A stretch of DNA of 52,166 nt. Origin: Sphingobium sp. CCH11-B1. Lineage in GTDB: Bacteria > Pseudomonadota > Alphaproteobacteria > Sphingomonadales > Sphingomonadaceae. Position numbers and translations under genes: made by a program. The notes beneath the pieces are model-generated. The model was given only the letters and a program-made list of their open reading frames with translations, ran no database searches and was not told the origin of the DNA. The stretch covers positions 1 through 52,166 of the forward strand of contig NZ_LSJY01000210.1 of NCBI RefSeq assembly GCF_001556865.1. The letters are read 5' to 3'. Position 1 is the stretch's first letter. Every line of letters begins with the position of its first letter. Positions 42,206-51,317 of this stretch are shown one piece after another.

Positions 42206-42643
42206 CTATTCGGGCTTGCGCAGGAAATTCAGCTCCATCGCCTCGCGCAGCGTGTCGTCGATCAGCCGGCGGCCTTCCGCGCCATGGGTGACGACGGTCG
42301 TGTCGGCCGTGGCGACGCAAACGCCCTTCTGAAAGCCGGCCGAACTGATCGTCCAGCTGGTCCGGCCGATATGGCCGATCGCGCAATGCACTTCGAACGG
42401 ATAGGGGAAATGCGATTCCTCGATGAAGTTGAGGTTCACATTGGCCACCAGCCAGCGGACGCCCTGTTCCTGCGGATGCCGGCCCAGATGATGGTGGAAA
42501 CGAATGCGCGCGGTTTCGAAGATGCCGGAAATCGCGACATTGTTGATATGGCCCATCGTGTCCAGATCCTGGAACCGGGTATCGATGCTGGTGACGAAGC
42601 GATAGGCTTCGGGTTGCAGCCGCCAGGATTCGGGTCTGGCCAT
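42206..42643 (-). CDS. Hotdog-fold acyl-CoA thioesterase
   Basis: The 145-residue 4HBT-type protein has RFQDLDTMGHINNVAISGIFETAR with the catalytic-site Asp/Glu pattern (DxDxxGHxNN), then VNLNFIEESHFPYPFEV and SAGFQKGVCVATADTTVVTHG. It is expected to hydrolyse acyl-CoA or acyl-ACP thioesters; chain preference is unknown. AGGAGA lies at good distance before ATG 42643. It is divergent from the b561-YceI gene with 201 bp between. Confidence 0.88.
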   Translation of the reverse strand: MARPESWRLQPEAYRFVTSIDTRFQDLDTMGHINNVAISGIFETARIRFHHHLGRHPQEQGVRWLVANVNLNFIEESHFPYPFEVHCAIGHIGRTSWTISSAGFQKGVCVATADTTVVTHGAEGRRLIDDTLREAMELNFLRKPE

Positions 42644-42844
42644 GTCCTGTCTCCTGTAAAATAGTGCTCCGCTCTTACGCTGCCCGCGCGGCGATGCAAT
42701 CGTGCCGCAAAAAATCGCGAAAGTGCGGCCATTTGGACACAGACGGCCGCCCGCCGCAACATTGCGTTTCACGCGGCGCAACTGGACTTGCCCAATCTCC
42801 GCGCATAGTTTCGCCCACGCCACGATCCCGGGGAACAACCGCCC

Positions 42845-44089
42845 ATGCACCGTTACAGCCGCACTGCCATTGCCCTGCACTGGACCATTGCCGCCCTGCT
42901 CGCTTTCCAGCTGGCGGTCGGGTGGGGATTGGAGGGTCTGGGGGCGCGCGGTTTCCATCTCTATCAGTGGCACAAGTCGGTCGGCATCACGATCCTGGTG
43001 CTGACTCTCGTCCGCATCGCGGTACGCATGACGAAGCCGCGCCCGCCCAAGAGCGAGGGCGGCTGGCAGGGCATGCTGGCGAGCGCGGTGCATGTCGGCC
43101 TCTACGCCTTCATGCTGGGCGCGCCGCTGACCGGATGGGCGCTGGTGTCGACCGCCAGGGTGAAGGTGCCGACCTTGCTGTTCGGCGTGGCGCCCCTGCC
43201 CCACCTGCCGCTTCCCGCGAGCGTCCACGAGTTGGCGGAAAACAGCCATGGCCTGATCGCCTGGATCGGCGTCGCGCTGTTCCTGCTGCACGTCGCAGGC
43301 GCGCTGCGCCATCATGTGCTGATGCGCGATGGCCTCATCTGGCGGATGATCCCGGCCCGGTCTTCGGCGCTCCTCCTGCTGCTCCCGGCGCTGATGCTGA
43401 TCGGTTTCGGGGTGGGGCGGGCGATCCTGCCGTCCGGCAAGGGCGCGCCCGCTGCTGCTGCCGCTGCGCCGGCCACGGCGGATAATGGCGCGGAAGCGGA
43501 GCCCCTGTCCAACATGACGAATATGGCCGCCGTCGAACCGGCCGACAATGCCGCCGCCAACGCAAGCGAGGCGGCGGCGCAGGAACCTGCCGGTCCGCCG
43601 CCGGCATGGACAGTGCAACCGGGCGGGCGCATCGGCTTTTCCGTCGGCAATGACGGCGAGACGATCAGCGGCAGCTTCGCGAAATGGACGGCGAAAATCG
43701 TCATGGACCCGGAGCATCCCGAAAGCGCGGACATGGCGGTGACGATCGACATGGCGTCGGCCAGCGTCGGCGATTCCTACAAGGACGGCATGTTGCCCGG
43801 CGACGAATTTTTCGGCACGGCCGCGCATCCCACCGCGACCTTCATTGCCAAGGGCGCGGAGGCGACCGGCCCTGGCCGCTATTGCGCGAACGGGACACTG
43901 ACGCTGAAGGGCGTGTCGAAGCCGCAGACGATCCGCTTCACGCTGTCGGGCAAGGACGCGACCCGCAAGGTGTCGGGCAGCGCAACGATCGCGCGCGCCG
44001 CCTTCGGCGTCGGCAATGGCGACAGCAGCGCCGGGCTGGCCCCCCAGGTCGCGGTGACATTCTCCTTCACGGCCAAGCGCCAGCCCTGA
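42845..44089 (+). CDS. Cytochrome b561-YceI fusion protein
   Basis: The 414-residue protein joins two domains. Residues 1-190 are a four-helix b561 cytochrome with haem histidines in IALHWTIAAL, YQWHKSVGI, SAVHVGLYAF and ENSHGLIAW, LLHVAGALRHHV. Residues 190-245 are an Ala/Pro-rich linker with a probable fifth hydrophobic segment (LLLLLPALMLIGFGVG). Residues 248-414 are a YceI lipocalin-like domain (WTVQPGGRIGFSVGND, GSFAKWTAKIVMD, GDEFFGTAAHPTATF, TLKGVSKPQTIRF). YceI binds isoprenoid quinones, so a membrane electron carrier with a periplasmic lipid- or quinone-binding partner is plausible. Confidence 0.9.
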   Translation: MHRYSRTAIALHWTIAALLAFQLAVGWGLEGLGARGFHLYQWHKSVGITILVLTLVRIAVRMTKPRPPKSEGGWQGMLASAVHVGLYAFMLGAPLTGWALVSTARVKVPTLLFGVAPLPHLPLPASVHELAENSHGLIAWIGVALFLLHVAGALRHHVLMRDGLIWRMIPARSSALLLLLPALMLIGFGVGRAILPSGKGAPAAAAAAPATADNGAEAEPLSNMTNMAAVEPADNAAANASEAAAQEPAGPPPAWTVQPGGRIGFSVGNDGETISGSFAKWTAKIVMDPEHPESADMAVTIDMASASVGDSYKDGMLPGDEFFGTAAHPTATFIAKGAEATGPGRYCANGTLTLKGVSKPQTIRFTLSGKDATRKVSGSATIARAAFGVGNGDSSAGLAPQVAVTFSFTAKRQP

Positions 44090-44157
44090 CTGGACAGACG
44101 GGGTTCATCCGGCGCAATCTATGCCGCAGCTTTTCAAGCTGAAAGAGGATCACCGAC

Positions 44158-44511
44158 ATGCGGCTTCCCGTCATGGCCGTGGCGGCATTCGCGATGACGC
44201 TCATGCCCGGTCCGGCATCGGCCCAGTCCTTCATGTTCGAAACCGGGACCACGCTGCTGGCCAAATGCCGCAACAAGGCGGCCGGTTATGACCTTGCCTG
44301 CACCGCCTATATCGTCGGCGTGGTGGACGGCATCCGCAAGGACATGTTCATCGGCCGCGCCCGCCCCGTGTGCTGGCCCGATCGCATGACCGCGGACGAG
44401 GCGCGCCACACCGCCGTCGCCTATCTGGAACGCTGGCCCGACCAGCGGTCCGGCCCGGCATCGGTGCTGGTCAGCGTGGCGCTCAACGAGCGATGGCCCT
44501 GCCAGAAATAG
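44158..44511 (+). CDS. Rap1a/Tai-like secreted protein
   Basis: The 117-residue protein has a signal peptide (VMAVAAFAMTLMPGPASAQ) and a Rap1a/Tai-type helical domain: TGTTLLAKCRN, LACTAYIVGVVDGIRKD, VCWPDRMTADEARHTAVAYLERWPDQR, ending LVSVALNERWPCQ. Four cysteines probably form two disulfides. In type VI secretion, Rap1a and Tai proteins neutralise peptidoglycan effectors, but this fold is also widespread as orphan periplasmic proteins, and no effector or T6SS gene is here. AAAGAGG precedes the ATG. Confidence 0.78.
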   Translation: MRLPVMAVAAFAMTLMPGPASAQSFMFETGTTLLAKCRNKAAGYDLACTAYIVGVVDGIRKDMFIGRARPVCWPDRMTADEARHTAVAYLERWPDQRSGPASVLVSVALNERWPCQK

Positions 44512-44638
44512 AGCCGCTCGATCAGGCTGATCGGGACAAATCATTGCGCGAAGCACGGGCAGGACCGCTACAAACTTGCCTTGCGACCCTCAAGAGCGTA
44601 GGTGCGCCCCCTATTTTCTGTTGTGAAGGAGACTCGAC

Positions 44639-46009
44639 GTGGCGGCGAAGTGGACGCCGGAAAGCTGGCGGAGCCAAAAGGGCATCCAGATGCCCTTTTA
44701 CAAGGACGCGGGGGCGCTTGCCTCGGTGGAAGCCCAGCTTGGCCAGTTTCCGCCGCTCGTCTTTGCAGGCGAGGCGCGCAACCTGAAGGCGGACCTGGCC
44801 AAGGTCGCGGCCGGCGAAGCCTTCCTGCTGCAGGGCGGCGATTGCGCCGAGAGCTTCGCCGAGTTCCACCCGAACAACATCCGCGACACGTTCCGCGTGC
44901 TGCTGCAGATGGCCGTAGTGCTGACCTTCGCGTCGAAGCTGCCGGTGGTGAAGGTCGGCCGCATGGCAGGCCAGTTCGCCAAGCCGCGATCGGCCGATAC
45001 CGAGACGATCGGCGGCGTCGAACTGCCGAGCTATCGCGGCGACAATGTGAACGACATCGCCTTCACGGCGGAAGCGCGCGAGCCGGACCCGGAGCGGATG
45101 ATCCGCGCCTACAACCAGTCGGCGGCGACGCTCAACCTGCTGCGCGCCTTTTCGACCGGCGGCTATGCCAGCCTCGACCGGGTGCATGGCTGGATGCTCG
45201 ATTTCATGGGCCGCTCGCCCTGGGCCGCGAAGTTCGAGGCGATGGCCGACCAGATCGGCCAGGCGCTCGATTTCATGCGCGCCTGCGGCCTCGACGCCGA
45301 CAGCGTGCCGCAACTGGGCGGAACGAGCTTCTACACCAGCCATGAAGCGCTGCTGCTGCCGTTCGAGCAGGCGCTGACCCGGCAGGACAGCCTGACCGGC
45401 GACTGGTACGACACGTCCGCGCACATGCTGTGGATCGGCGATCGCACGCGCTTTGAAGGCAGCGCCCATGTCGAATATCTGCGCGGCATCGGCAATCCGA
45501 TCGGCATGAAGTGCGGCCCTTCGCTGGAGCCGGACGCGCTCATCCGCCTGCTCGACATACTCAACCCGTCGAGGGAAGCGGGGCGCATCACGCTCATCAC
45601 CCGCTACGGCCATGACAAGATCGAGGCCGGCCTGCCAAAGCTCGTGCGCGCGGTGCTGCGCGAAGGGCATCCGGTGGTGTGGTCCTGCGACCCGATGCAC
45701 GGCAACGTCATCAAGGCGGCGAACGGTTACAAGACCCGGCCGTTCGATCGCATCCTGGCCGAAGTGCGCGGCTTCTTCGCCGTCCACCGCGCCGAGGGCA
45801 GCTTCGGCGGCGGCATCCATGCGGAAATGACGGGGCAGAACGTCACCGAATGCACCGGCGGCGCCATCGCCATCACCGACGAAGGGCTGGCGGATCGGTA
45901 CCACACCCATTGCGACCCGCGCCTCAACGCGGCGCAAAGCCTTGAACTGGCCTTCCTGCTCGCGGAGATGCTGAACGAGGAACTGAAGGAGCGCCGGGCC
46001 GCGGCCTGA
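44639..46009 (+). CDS. aroG: Class II 3-deoxy-7-phosphoheptulonate (DAHP) synthase
   Basis: The 456-residue plant-type enzyme condenses phosphoenolpyruvate with erythrose 4-phosphate at the head of the shikimate pathway. Family motifs are [44 protein letters not shown] and [19 protein letters not shown], with conserved His and Glu metal ligands. The GTG start has AAGGAG at 8 bp. No aromatic amino-acid leader is seen in the 127-bp gap before it. A perfect hairpin overlaps its stop. Confidence 0.96.
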   Translation: MAAKWTPESWRSQKGIQMPFYKDAGALASVEAQLGQFPPLVFAGEARNLKADLAKVAAGEAFLLQGGDCAESFAEFHPNNIRDTFRVLLQMAVVLTFASKLPVVKVGRMAGQFAKPRSADTETIGGVELPSYRGDNVNDIAFTAEAREPDPERMIRAYNQSAATLNLLRAFSTGGYASLDRVHGWMLDFMGRSPWAAKFEAMADQIGQALDFMRACGLDADSVPQLGGTSFYTSHEALLLPFEQALTRQDSLTGDWYDTSAHMLWIGDRTRFEGSAHVEYLRGIGNPIGMKCGPSLEPDALIRLLDILNPSREAGRITLITRYGHDKIEAGLPKLVRAVLREGHPVVWSCDPMHGNVIKAANGYKTRPFDRILAEVRGFFAVHRAEGSFGGGIHAEMTGQNVTECTGGAIAITDEGLADRYHTHCDPRLNAAQSLELAFLLAEMLNEELKERRAAA

Positions 46010-46028
46010 CGCTCTTTCCGTCAGGCCG
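46002..46028. terminator. Hairpin across the convergent aroG and histidine kinase stops
   Basis: A perfect 10-bp stem CGGCCTGACG/CGTCAGGCCG (7-base loop CTCTTTC) covers the aroG stop and comes to the end of the kinase gene. It lacks a T run, so it may be a bidirectional hairpin or only an mRNA end structure. Confidence 0.5.
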
Positions 46029-47400
46029 GGAGGATCAGGCTCGCCTCCAGCCCGCCTTCGGGGCGGTTGGCGAGCCGAAGCTCGCCCTGATGTTCCGCCA
46101 TGATCGCGCGGACGAGGGCAAGGCCCAGCCCAGCCCCGCCCGTCTCCCGATTGCGCGATCCTTCGAGGCGAGTGAAGGGCTCCAGCATTTCGGCCATCCG
46201 ATCCTCCGCGATGCCGGGACCGTCATCGGCGACGGCGATGCGGATCGCGCTGCCTTCCCGGCTGACCGAGACATGCGCGCGCGCGCCATAGACGATGGCG
46301 TTTTCGATGAGGTTGCGCAGCGCGCGACGGATCTGCTGCGGCCGCACGAAGGCGACGGCGCGGTCGCTTTCGGCCAGGTCGACCGGCGATCCGAGTTCGA
46401 TGAAATCCTCCACCACCGCGTCCGCCAGCGAGGAAAGATCGACCTTCTGCGCGCTTTCCGTGCTGCGCCCGGCCCGGGCGAGCGAGAGGATATCCTCCAG
46501 CATCCGGTTCATTTCCTCGATGGTCTGCGACATGCGGGCACGCTCGCCATCATCCTCCACCGATTCGGCGCGGACGCGCAGAGAGGCGAGCGGGGTGCGC
46601 AGGTCGTGGCCGATGGCGCCGAGCATCCGGTCCTTTTCGTCCAGCATCGCGATGATGCGCGCGCGCATGGCGTTGAACGCCATGGTGAGGTCGCGCACGT
46701 CGCCGGGGCCGCGCTCGTCCACCGGGTCGGCCGATCCGGTGCGGGCGAACTGCTGGGCCGAGCCAGTGAGCTGGCGCATCGGCCGGGCCATCCGCCGGCC
46801 GATCCAGACAAGCGGCGCGAGCACGATGATATAGAGGATCAGCGTCTGACCGATCAGCCAGGGGAGGAAGCGTGGCTGGCGATCGCCGCCGCGCGCCTGC
46901 GCGACGACCCAGCGGCCCGGTTCATATTCGACCGCCAGGGTGAACAGCGTGACCGGGCGATCCGCCGCCTGATCGCCATTGGCGCGCATCCGTATCCGTT
47001 CCCAGCGGCGCATCGGCAGGGGCCTGTCATCCTCCGCCGCGACGATGGAGCGAACGGTGAGGCCGATGTCGGAGAACATGTCGGCCGCGCGCCGTTCGAT
47101 GTCGGGACGCGGCCTGCCGGGCAGCACCGGGCGGGTCCGGGCAAAGCGCACGGCGCGCCACTCGCGGCGCTCCTGCCGTTCTTGCCGGGCATCATCCCGC
47201 CCCGGCCGACGGTCGGCGCGGGCGTCGAGCGCATTGATGATGCGGTAAACGGCGGGCGCGGTCTGGCCGGTCAGCGCCACGCGGTTGCGCTCGCGCAGCA
47301 GCAGCGTGAAATTGATCGCCTGCGCGACGAACAGGCCGACAGCGACCATGAGGATGATCTGGCCGACCAGGCTTTGCTGCGGGAAACGCGGCGTCTTCAT
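46021..47400 (-). CDS. Sensor histidine kinase, EnvZ-like
   Basis: The 459-residue kinase has an N-terminal membrane helix (about 12-32), a periplasmic sensor of about 145 residues rich in Arg and Asp, a second helix (180-200), a HAMP domain, the phosphoacceptor H265 in GAIGHDLRTPLASLR, the N-box NLIENAIVYG and ATP lid DDGPGIAEDRM and GGAGLGLALVR. It should phosphorylate the response regulator encoded just upstream (10-11 bp gap). The signal cannot be read; the EF-hand gene next to the pair is a clue that Ca2+ or envelope stress could be relevant. Confidence 0.93.
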   Translation of the reverse strand: MKTPRFPQQSLVGQIILMVAVGLFVAQAINFTLLLRERNRVALTGQTAPAVYRIINALDARADRRPGRDDARQERQERREWRAVRFARTRPVLPGRPRPDIERRAADMFSDIGLTVRSIVAAEDDRPLPMRRWERIRMRANGDQAADRPVTLFTLAVEYEPGRWVVAQARGGDRQPRFLPWLIGQTLILYIIVLAPLVWIGRRMARPMRQLTGSAQQFARTGSADPVDERGPGDVRDLTMAFNAMRARIIAMLDEKDRMLGAIGHDLRTPLASLRVRAESVEDDGERARMSQTIEEMNRMLEDILSLARAGRSTESAQKVDLSSLADAVVEDFIELGSPVDLAESDRAVAFVRPQQIRRALRNLIENAIVYGARAHVSVSREGSAIRIAVADDGPGIAEDRMAEMLEPFTRLEGSRNRETGGAGLGLALVRAIMAEHQGELRLANRPEGGLEASLILPA

Positions 47401-47410
47401 GATGGGCGCT

Positions 47411-48130
47411 TCACAGCTTGCGCACCTCGGCCGACAGCGTGTAGCCGCCGCCCCAGACGGTCTTGATGAGGGTCGGGCTCTTGGGATCCGGTTCGATCTT
47501 CTTGCGCAGGCGGCTGATCTGGTTGTCGATCGCGCGGTCGAAGGCGTTGGCTTCCCGCCCCTGGGTGATGTCGAGAAGCTGGTCGCGGCTCAACACCTGA
47601 TTGGGCCGTGTGGCGAAGGCCAGCATCAGATTATATTCAGCGGTGGAAAGCGGCAGCGACACGCCCTCCGCATCCACCAGCATTCGTTCCTGCGTCTTGA
47701 GCAGCCAGCCGGCAAAGGCATAGGTCGCGCCGTCGGGCGCAGTGACACGCTGCCCGCCGGTCGCAACGCGGCGGAAGATCACCTTGATGCGGGCGACCAG
47801 CTCGCGCGGGGAAAAGGGCTTCAGCACATAATCGTCCGCGCCCATTTCAAGGCCGACGATGCGGTCCGTCTCCTCCGACCGGGCGGTCAGCAGGATGACG
47901 GGGATCTCGCTCGTCTCGCGGATGTGGCGGCACAGCGACAGGCCATCCTCACCCGGCATCATGATGTCGAGTATGACCAGATCGATCGCGTTGGCGTTGA
48001 GGCGCATGCGCGCCTCCGCCGCGCTTTCGACCGCGGTGACGCGAAAGCCGTTGCGCGACAGATAGTGCGCCAGCGGCTCGCGGATGGAACGCTCGTCATC
48101 GACGAGCAGGAGATGGGGTCGGTCGCTCAT
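47411..48130 (-). CDS. OmpR-family response regulator
   Basis: The 239-residue regulator has a receiver domain with the acidic pocket LLVDDER, phospho-Asp in LVILDIMMPGEDG, Lys in YVLKPFS, and a C-terminal winged helix (LSTAEYNLMLAFATRPNQVLSRDQLLDITQGREANAFDRAIDN in pieces, SRLRKKIE and KTVWGGGYTLS). ATG 48130 or the GTG one codon earlier is the start. It is the first gene of the pair with the kinase, in the OmpR/EnvZ order. Confidence 0.95.
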   Translation of the reverse strand: MSDRPHLLLVDDERSIREPLAHYLSRNGFRVTAVESAAEARMRLNANAIDLVILDIMMPGEDGLSLCRHIRETSEIPVILLTARSEETDRIVGLEMGADDYVLKPFSPRELVARIKVIFRRVATGGQRVTAPDGATYAFAGWLLKTQERMLVDAEGVSLPLSTAEYNLMLAFATRPNQVLSRDQLLDITQGREANAFDRAIDNQISRLRKKIEPDPKSPTLIKTVWGGGYTLSAEVRKL

Positions 48131-48161
48131 CACGCCTGTCTGTCATGGCTTGGGGACGGTT

Positions 48162-48196
48162 GGAAGGGCGAAGCAAGGTGGACGCTTCGCCCTTCC
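48162..48196. other. Perfect 13-bp hairpin between EF-hand gene and response regulator
   Basis: GGAAGGGCGAAGC pairs perfectly with GCTTCGCCCTTCC across a 9-base loop (AAGGTGGAC). There is no T run on either side. It lies 80 bp after the EF-hand stop and 30 bp before the regulator start on the minus strand. It could attenuate read-through between the two genes. Confidence 0.6.
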
Positions 48197-48275
48197 CGTT
48201 CGGCGGGCGGCAGGCGGGGCCAGGGGGGGAAGCACAGGGGAAAAGCCCCGCGCCGCCGCCGCGCCGGGACGCGGA

Positions 48276-48887
48276 TCAGCCCTGCGGCGCCTGACGCCCG
48301 CGTCCCTGTCCACGCATCGCGCCGCGCGCCGCCTTCATCTCGTCGGCGGTGACGAAGCCGTCCTTGTTCGCGTCGAGCCGGTCGAACCGCTCGGTCGCGG
48401 CGGCGAGGAACTGCGCCTTGGTCACGACGCCGTCCTTGCCCGCGCCGGCCATCGGGCCGAAGCCGCCGGGGCCGCGATGGTGCCGGCCGCCGAAGCGCCG
48501 CCCGTCGGGCCCGCCCCGCTCGGCGCGCTCGTCGGCCCGCGCCTGATGCGCGGCGGTGAACTCCGCCTTGCTGATCTGGCCGTTATGGTCGGCGTCGAGC
48601 GCGGCGAAGCGCGCGTCGAGGCGCTGGGCGCGCTTGAGATCGCGATCCTTGGGCGTGAGCTGCCCGTCCTTGTCGACGTCCATGCGGGCGAAGCGGGCTT
48701 CGGCGGCGGCGGTCATTTCCGCCTTGCTGATCTTGCCGTCCTTGTCGGTGTCGACGAGCGCCATGATGCCGCCGCGACCGCGCGGGCCGCCTTCGGGGCC
48801 AGGCTGGGCATTAGCGAGGTGGGTCGCCGCAAGGCCGCCGACGAACAGCGATCCGGCCGCGACCGTGAACATGAAGTTGCGAAGCAT
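48276..48887 (-). CDS. Secreted EF-hand protein
   Basis: The 203-residue protein has a signal peptide (to AHLANAQPG) and EF-hand loops DTDKDGKISKAE (46-57), DVDKDGQLTPKD (70-81), DADHNGQISKAE (98-109) and DANKDGFVTADE (172-183), plus a degenerate loop GAGKDGVVTKAQ at about 148. A Gly/Arg/His-rich stretch (about 120-148) lies between the third and fourth. It should bind Ca2+ in the periplasm. It stands upstream of the two-component genes in the same direction, 143 bp apart. Confidence 0.88.
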   Translation of the reverse strand: MLRNFMFTVAAGSLFVGGLAATHLANAQPGPEGGPRGRGGIMALVDTDKDGKISKAEMTAAAEARFARMDVDKDGQLTPKDRDLKRAQRLDARFAALDADHNGQISKAEFTAAHQARADERAERGGPDGRRFGGRHHRGPGGFGPMAGAGKDGVVTKAQFLAAATERFDRLDANKDGFVTADEMKAARGAMRGQGRGRQAPQG

Positions 48888-49094
48888 GTCTGTGTCCTTC
48901 GTAATGGGTCATCGCGAACGGCAGTGCGCCGTCCTTGAAACCGCTTATGAAGGGCGAATGTCCCGCAACTTTGTCAGGCCGGACATGGATATGTCGCGAA
49001 TTGTATCAGGATGGGCGGTCCCGGCAGGCCAGCCGGAGCGGGCGATTGGCCTGACGCAGGCCGTCAGCCACTTGGGTCGGTATCGGGAAAAGGC

Positions 49095-49168
49095 TGGAGC
49101 GGGTAGCGGGGATCGAACCCGCATCACAAGCTTGGAAGGCTAGTGCTCTACCATTGAGCTATACCCGC
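49095..49168 (-). tRNA. tRNA-Gly (anticodon UCC)
   Basis: The minus strand folds as a tRNA: acceptor GCGGGTA/TACCCGC with discriminator T and encoded CCA, D arm TAGCTCAATGGTAGA, anticodon loop CTTCCAA giving UCC, and T arm GCGGGTTCGATCCCCGC. The anticodon stem has one T-T mismatch. The surrounding 200 bp to each side contain no other gene apart from the flanking CDSs. Confidence 0.93.
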
Positions 49169-49278
49169 CCGGCAGCAACGCGCCCTGCCATCAACCAGGG
49201 GCGCTCGTCAACCGCCATTGCACGGCCCGCGTGAAGAACGCCCTTACCCCTTTCGCCCAAATCCTCTATCAGTCGCAT

Positions 49279-50205
49279 ATGGATAGCCCTTCGCTGCGCC
49301 AGCTGGACATTTTCGCGCAGATGGTAGCGGCGGGCGACGCCTCGCGCTGCGCGGCGGATCTGGGCATCGGGGTCGACCAGTTGCTGGCGGACATCGCCGC
49401 GCTGGAACTGAGGCTGGGCTATCGCCTGTTCGAGGAGCCGGCGATCGCCGCGCGGCTGACGCCGGCGGGGCGCAAGACGGCGCAGGCAATGCTCCAGATC
49501 GCGCAGGATCAGGACGCGGCCGCCGCCGACCCGCCGCCCGAAGCGGCACCGCTGCCGCTGGCGACGCCGTCCCGCTTGCCCGAGCCCGCAGGCCCCACGA
49601 TCATGCTGGCCGCGCCCGCGCCGGTGTTCGGCCGGCTGCAGGAATCGCTGTCCGCCTTCGAGGCTGCGAACGAGGATGTCGCGATCGCGCTCGACCTTCA
49701 TGTCCATGACGCGCGGGACGCGGCCGCCACGATCGCTGCCGGGCGCGCCGACATCGCCTATTTCTATGCGCTGGGCGATCCCGACGGGCTTCCGTCGCGC
49801 TATGGCTGGTCGGAGCCGCTCAACCTTTATATCGGGGCGTCCCATCCCCTTGCGCGGATGGACAGCGTCAGCCGGGCCGCGATGTCGGTCACGCCGATGA
49901 TCGCGTTCGAGGAAGGCGGCGGGATGCGGCGGATCATCGACGCGGCGCTGGTACAGGGACGGGCGCAGATGGCCGCGCCCGCGCTGGAGAGCGACAATAT
50001 GACCGACATACTGGCGGCGCTGCGCGGGGGGGCGGGCTGTTTCGCGGCCTTCGGCCCGCTGGCCCGCGACCTGGGCCGGATGAGCGGCATCCGCCGGCTC
50101 GCGCTCGACATGCCGCTGCCCGCGATAGACGTGCGGCAGGCGGTCGGACCGCGCGCGGCCGACAAGCCGGCCGTGGGCGCGCTCGCCGAATTCCTGTTCC
50201 TCTGA
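49279..50205 (+). CDS. LysR-type transcriptional regulator
   Basis: The 308-residue protein has an N-terminal HTH with LRQLDIFAQMVAAGDASRCAADLGIGVDQLLADIAALELRLGYRLFEE in pieces, and a substrate-binding half from about residue 105 (TIMLAAPAPVFGRLQESLSAFEAANEDVAI, RADIAYFYALG, MIAFEEGGGMRRIIDAAL). A Pro/Ala-rich linker (about 80-104) replaces the usual long linker helix. The ligand is unknown. ATG 49279 is preferred to GTG 49231. It is not divergent from an obvious target gene; the tRNA and the LacI gene are its neighbours. Confidence 0.85.
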   Translation: MDSPSLRQLDIFAQMVAAGDASRCAADLGIGVDQLLADIAALELRLGYRLFEEPAIAARLTPAGRKTAQAMLQIAQDQDAAAADPPPEAAPLPLATPSRLPEPAGPTIMLAAPAPVFGRLQESLSAFEAANEDVAIALDLHVHDARDAAATIAAGRADIAYFYALGDPDGLPSRYGWSEPLNLYIGASHPLARMDSVSRAAMSVTPMIAFEEGGGMRRIIDAALVQGRAQMAAPALESDNMTDILAALRGGAGCFAAFGPLARDLGRMSGIRRLALDMPLPAIDVRQAVGPRAADKPAVGALAEFLFL

Positions 50206-50216
50206 CCTTGCGTCCC

Positions 50217-51209
50217 TCAGCGCCCCGGTGCAGGGCCGCTGCTGCCGCGCTGGATCAGCGTGAATTGCAGCGGTGGCGTCTGCTGCAGCCCGTCGGCCAG
50301 CGCGTCGATGACCGTGCGGCCCATATCCTCCAGCGGCTGGCGCATGGTGGTGAGCGGCGGCCAGGAGGTCAGGCTGGCGGTCGTGTCGTCGAAGCCCGTC
50401 ACCGACAGCTCCTCCGGCACGCGCATCCCCATGCGATGCGCCAGAGTCAGCACGCCCAGAGCCATTTCGTCATTGGTCGCGAAAATGGCGGTGGGCGGAT
50501 CGCCGCGGTTGAGCAGCGCCTCCCCGGCCTCCACGCCCGACGCGAAGTCGAACCGCCCTTCCACGAACAGGGCTGCGTCCTCCGGCAGTCCGGCCGCCGT
50601 CATCCCCTCGCGAAAACCTTCCACCCGGCGCAGCGCCGCCCGGTGGGTGGGAGGCGGGGTGATGACGCCGATGCGGCGGTGACCCAGCCCGACGAGATGA
50701 TCGGCCATGGTGCGGCCCGCCGCATGCTCGGGCGTGTGGATGTTGAACCCCGCGCCTTCCTCCGACCCGGCGATCCGTGCGCAGGGCAATCCCATCTCCA
50801 CCAGCCGTTGCAGCAGCCCCGCATCGTCCGACAGCGGCGGCACCAGCAGCACGCCGTCGGGCCGCAACGCCGCCACCAGCCGTTCGAGCACCTCGAACCG
50901 CTCCTCGCCGCCCAGCGAGATCGGCTCCACCACCAGATGATAGCCCAGTTCCCGGCACCGCCACGCCGCGCCGATCTGGATGCGGCTGACATAGCCGGGG
51001 GCAGGATTGTTGTAGAGGAATGCGATCATGAAGGACCGCCCGCCAGCCAGCCGCCGCGCCGACTGGTTGGGGCGATAGCCCAGCTGCTCGATCGCGCCCT
51101 GCACCCTCTCGCGCAATTCGTCGCTGACATTGGGCGCCTTGTTGACGACGCGGGACACCGTCTTGATCGAAACTTGAGCCAGGGCGGCGACGTCGTGGAT
51201 GCTGGTCAT
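50217..51209 (-). CDS. LacI-family transcriptional regulator
   Basis: The 330-residue repressor has the HTH and hinge IHDVAALAQVSIKTVSRVVNKAPNVSDELRERV, RPNQSARRLAGGRS, then a periplasmic-binding-like domain with VLLVPPLSDD, GRTMADHLVGLGHRRIGVI, IFATNDEMALGVL and VTGFDDT. These bind sugars or nucleosides. ATG 51209 is the start because it gives the standard MTSIHDVA; longer frames run into the spacer. No sugar utilisation gene lies in the window, so the regulon is elsewhere. Confidence 0.92.
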   Translation of the reverse strand: MTSIHDVAALAQVSIKTVSRVVNKAPNVSDELRERVQGAIEQLGYRPNQSARRLAGGRSFMIAFLYNNPAPGYVSRIQIGAAWRCRELGYHLVVEPISLGGEERFEVLERLVAALRPDGVLLVPPLSDDAGLLQRLVEMGLPCARIAGSEEGAGFNIHTPEHAAGRTMADHLVGLGHRRIGVITPPPTHRAALRRVEGFREGMTAAGLPEDAALFVEGRFDFASGVEAGEALLNRGDPPTAIFATNDEMALGVLTLAHRMGMRVPEELSVTGFDDTTASLTSWPPLTTMRQPLEDMGRTVIDALADGLQQTPPLQFTLIQRGSSGPAPGR

Positions 51210-51317
51210 GAACTTTCGCGCGGGCTGCAGGACGGATAGCGGACAATGGCGGCATGGCGCATGGCTTGGCAAGATGGCTGCGGAAAGTTTATCTGCATGC
51301 CCCGGAAGGAAGCGATC

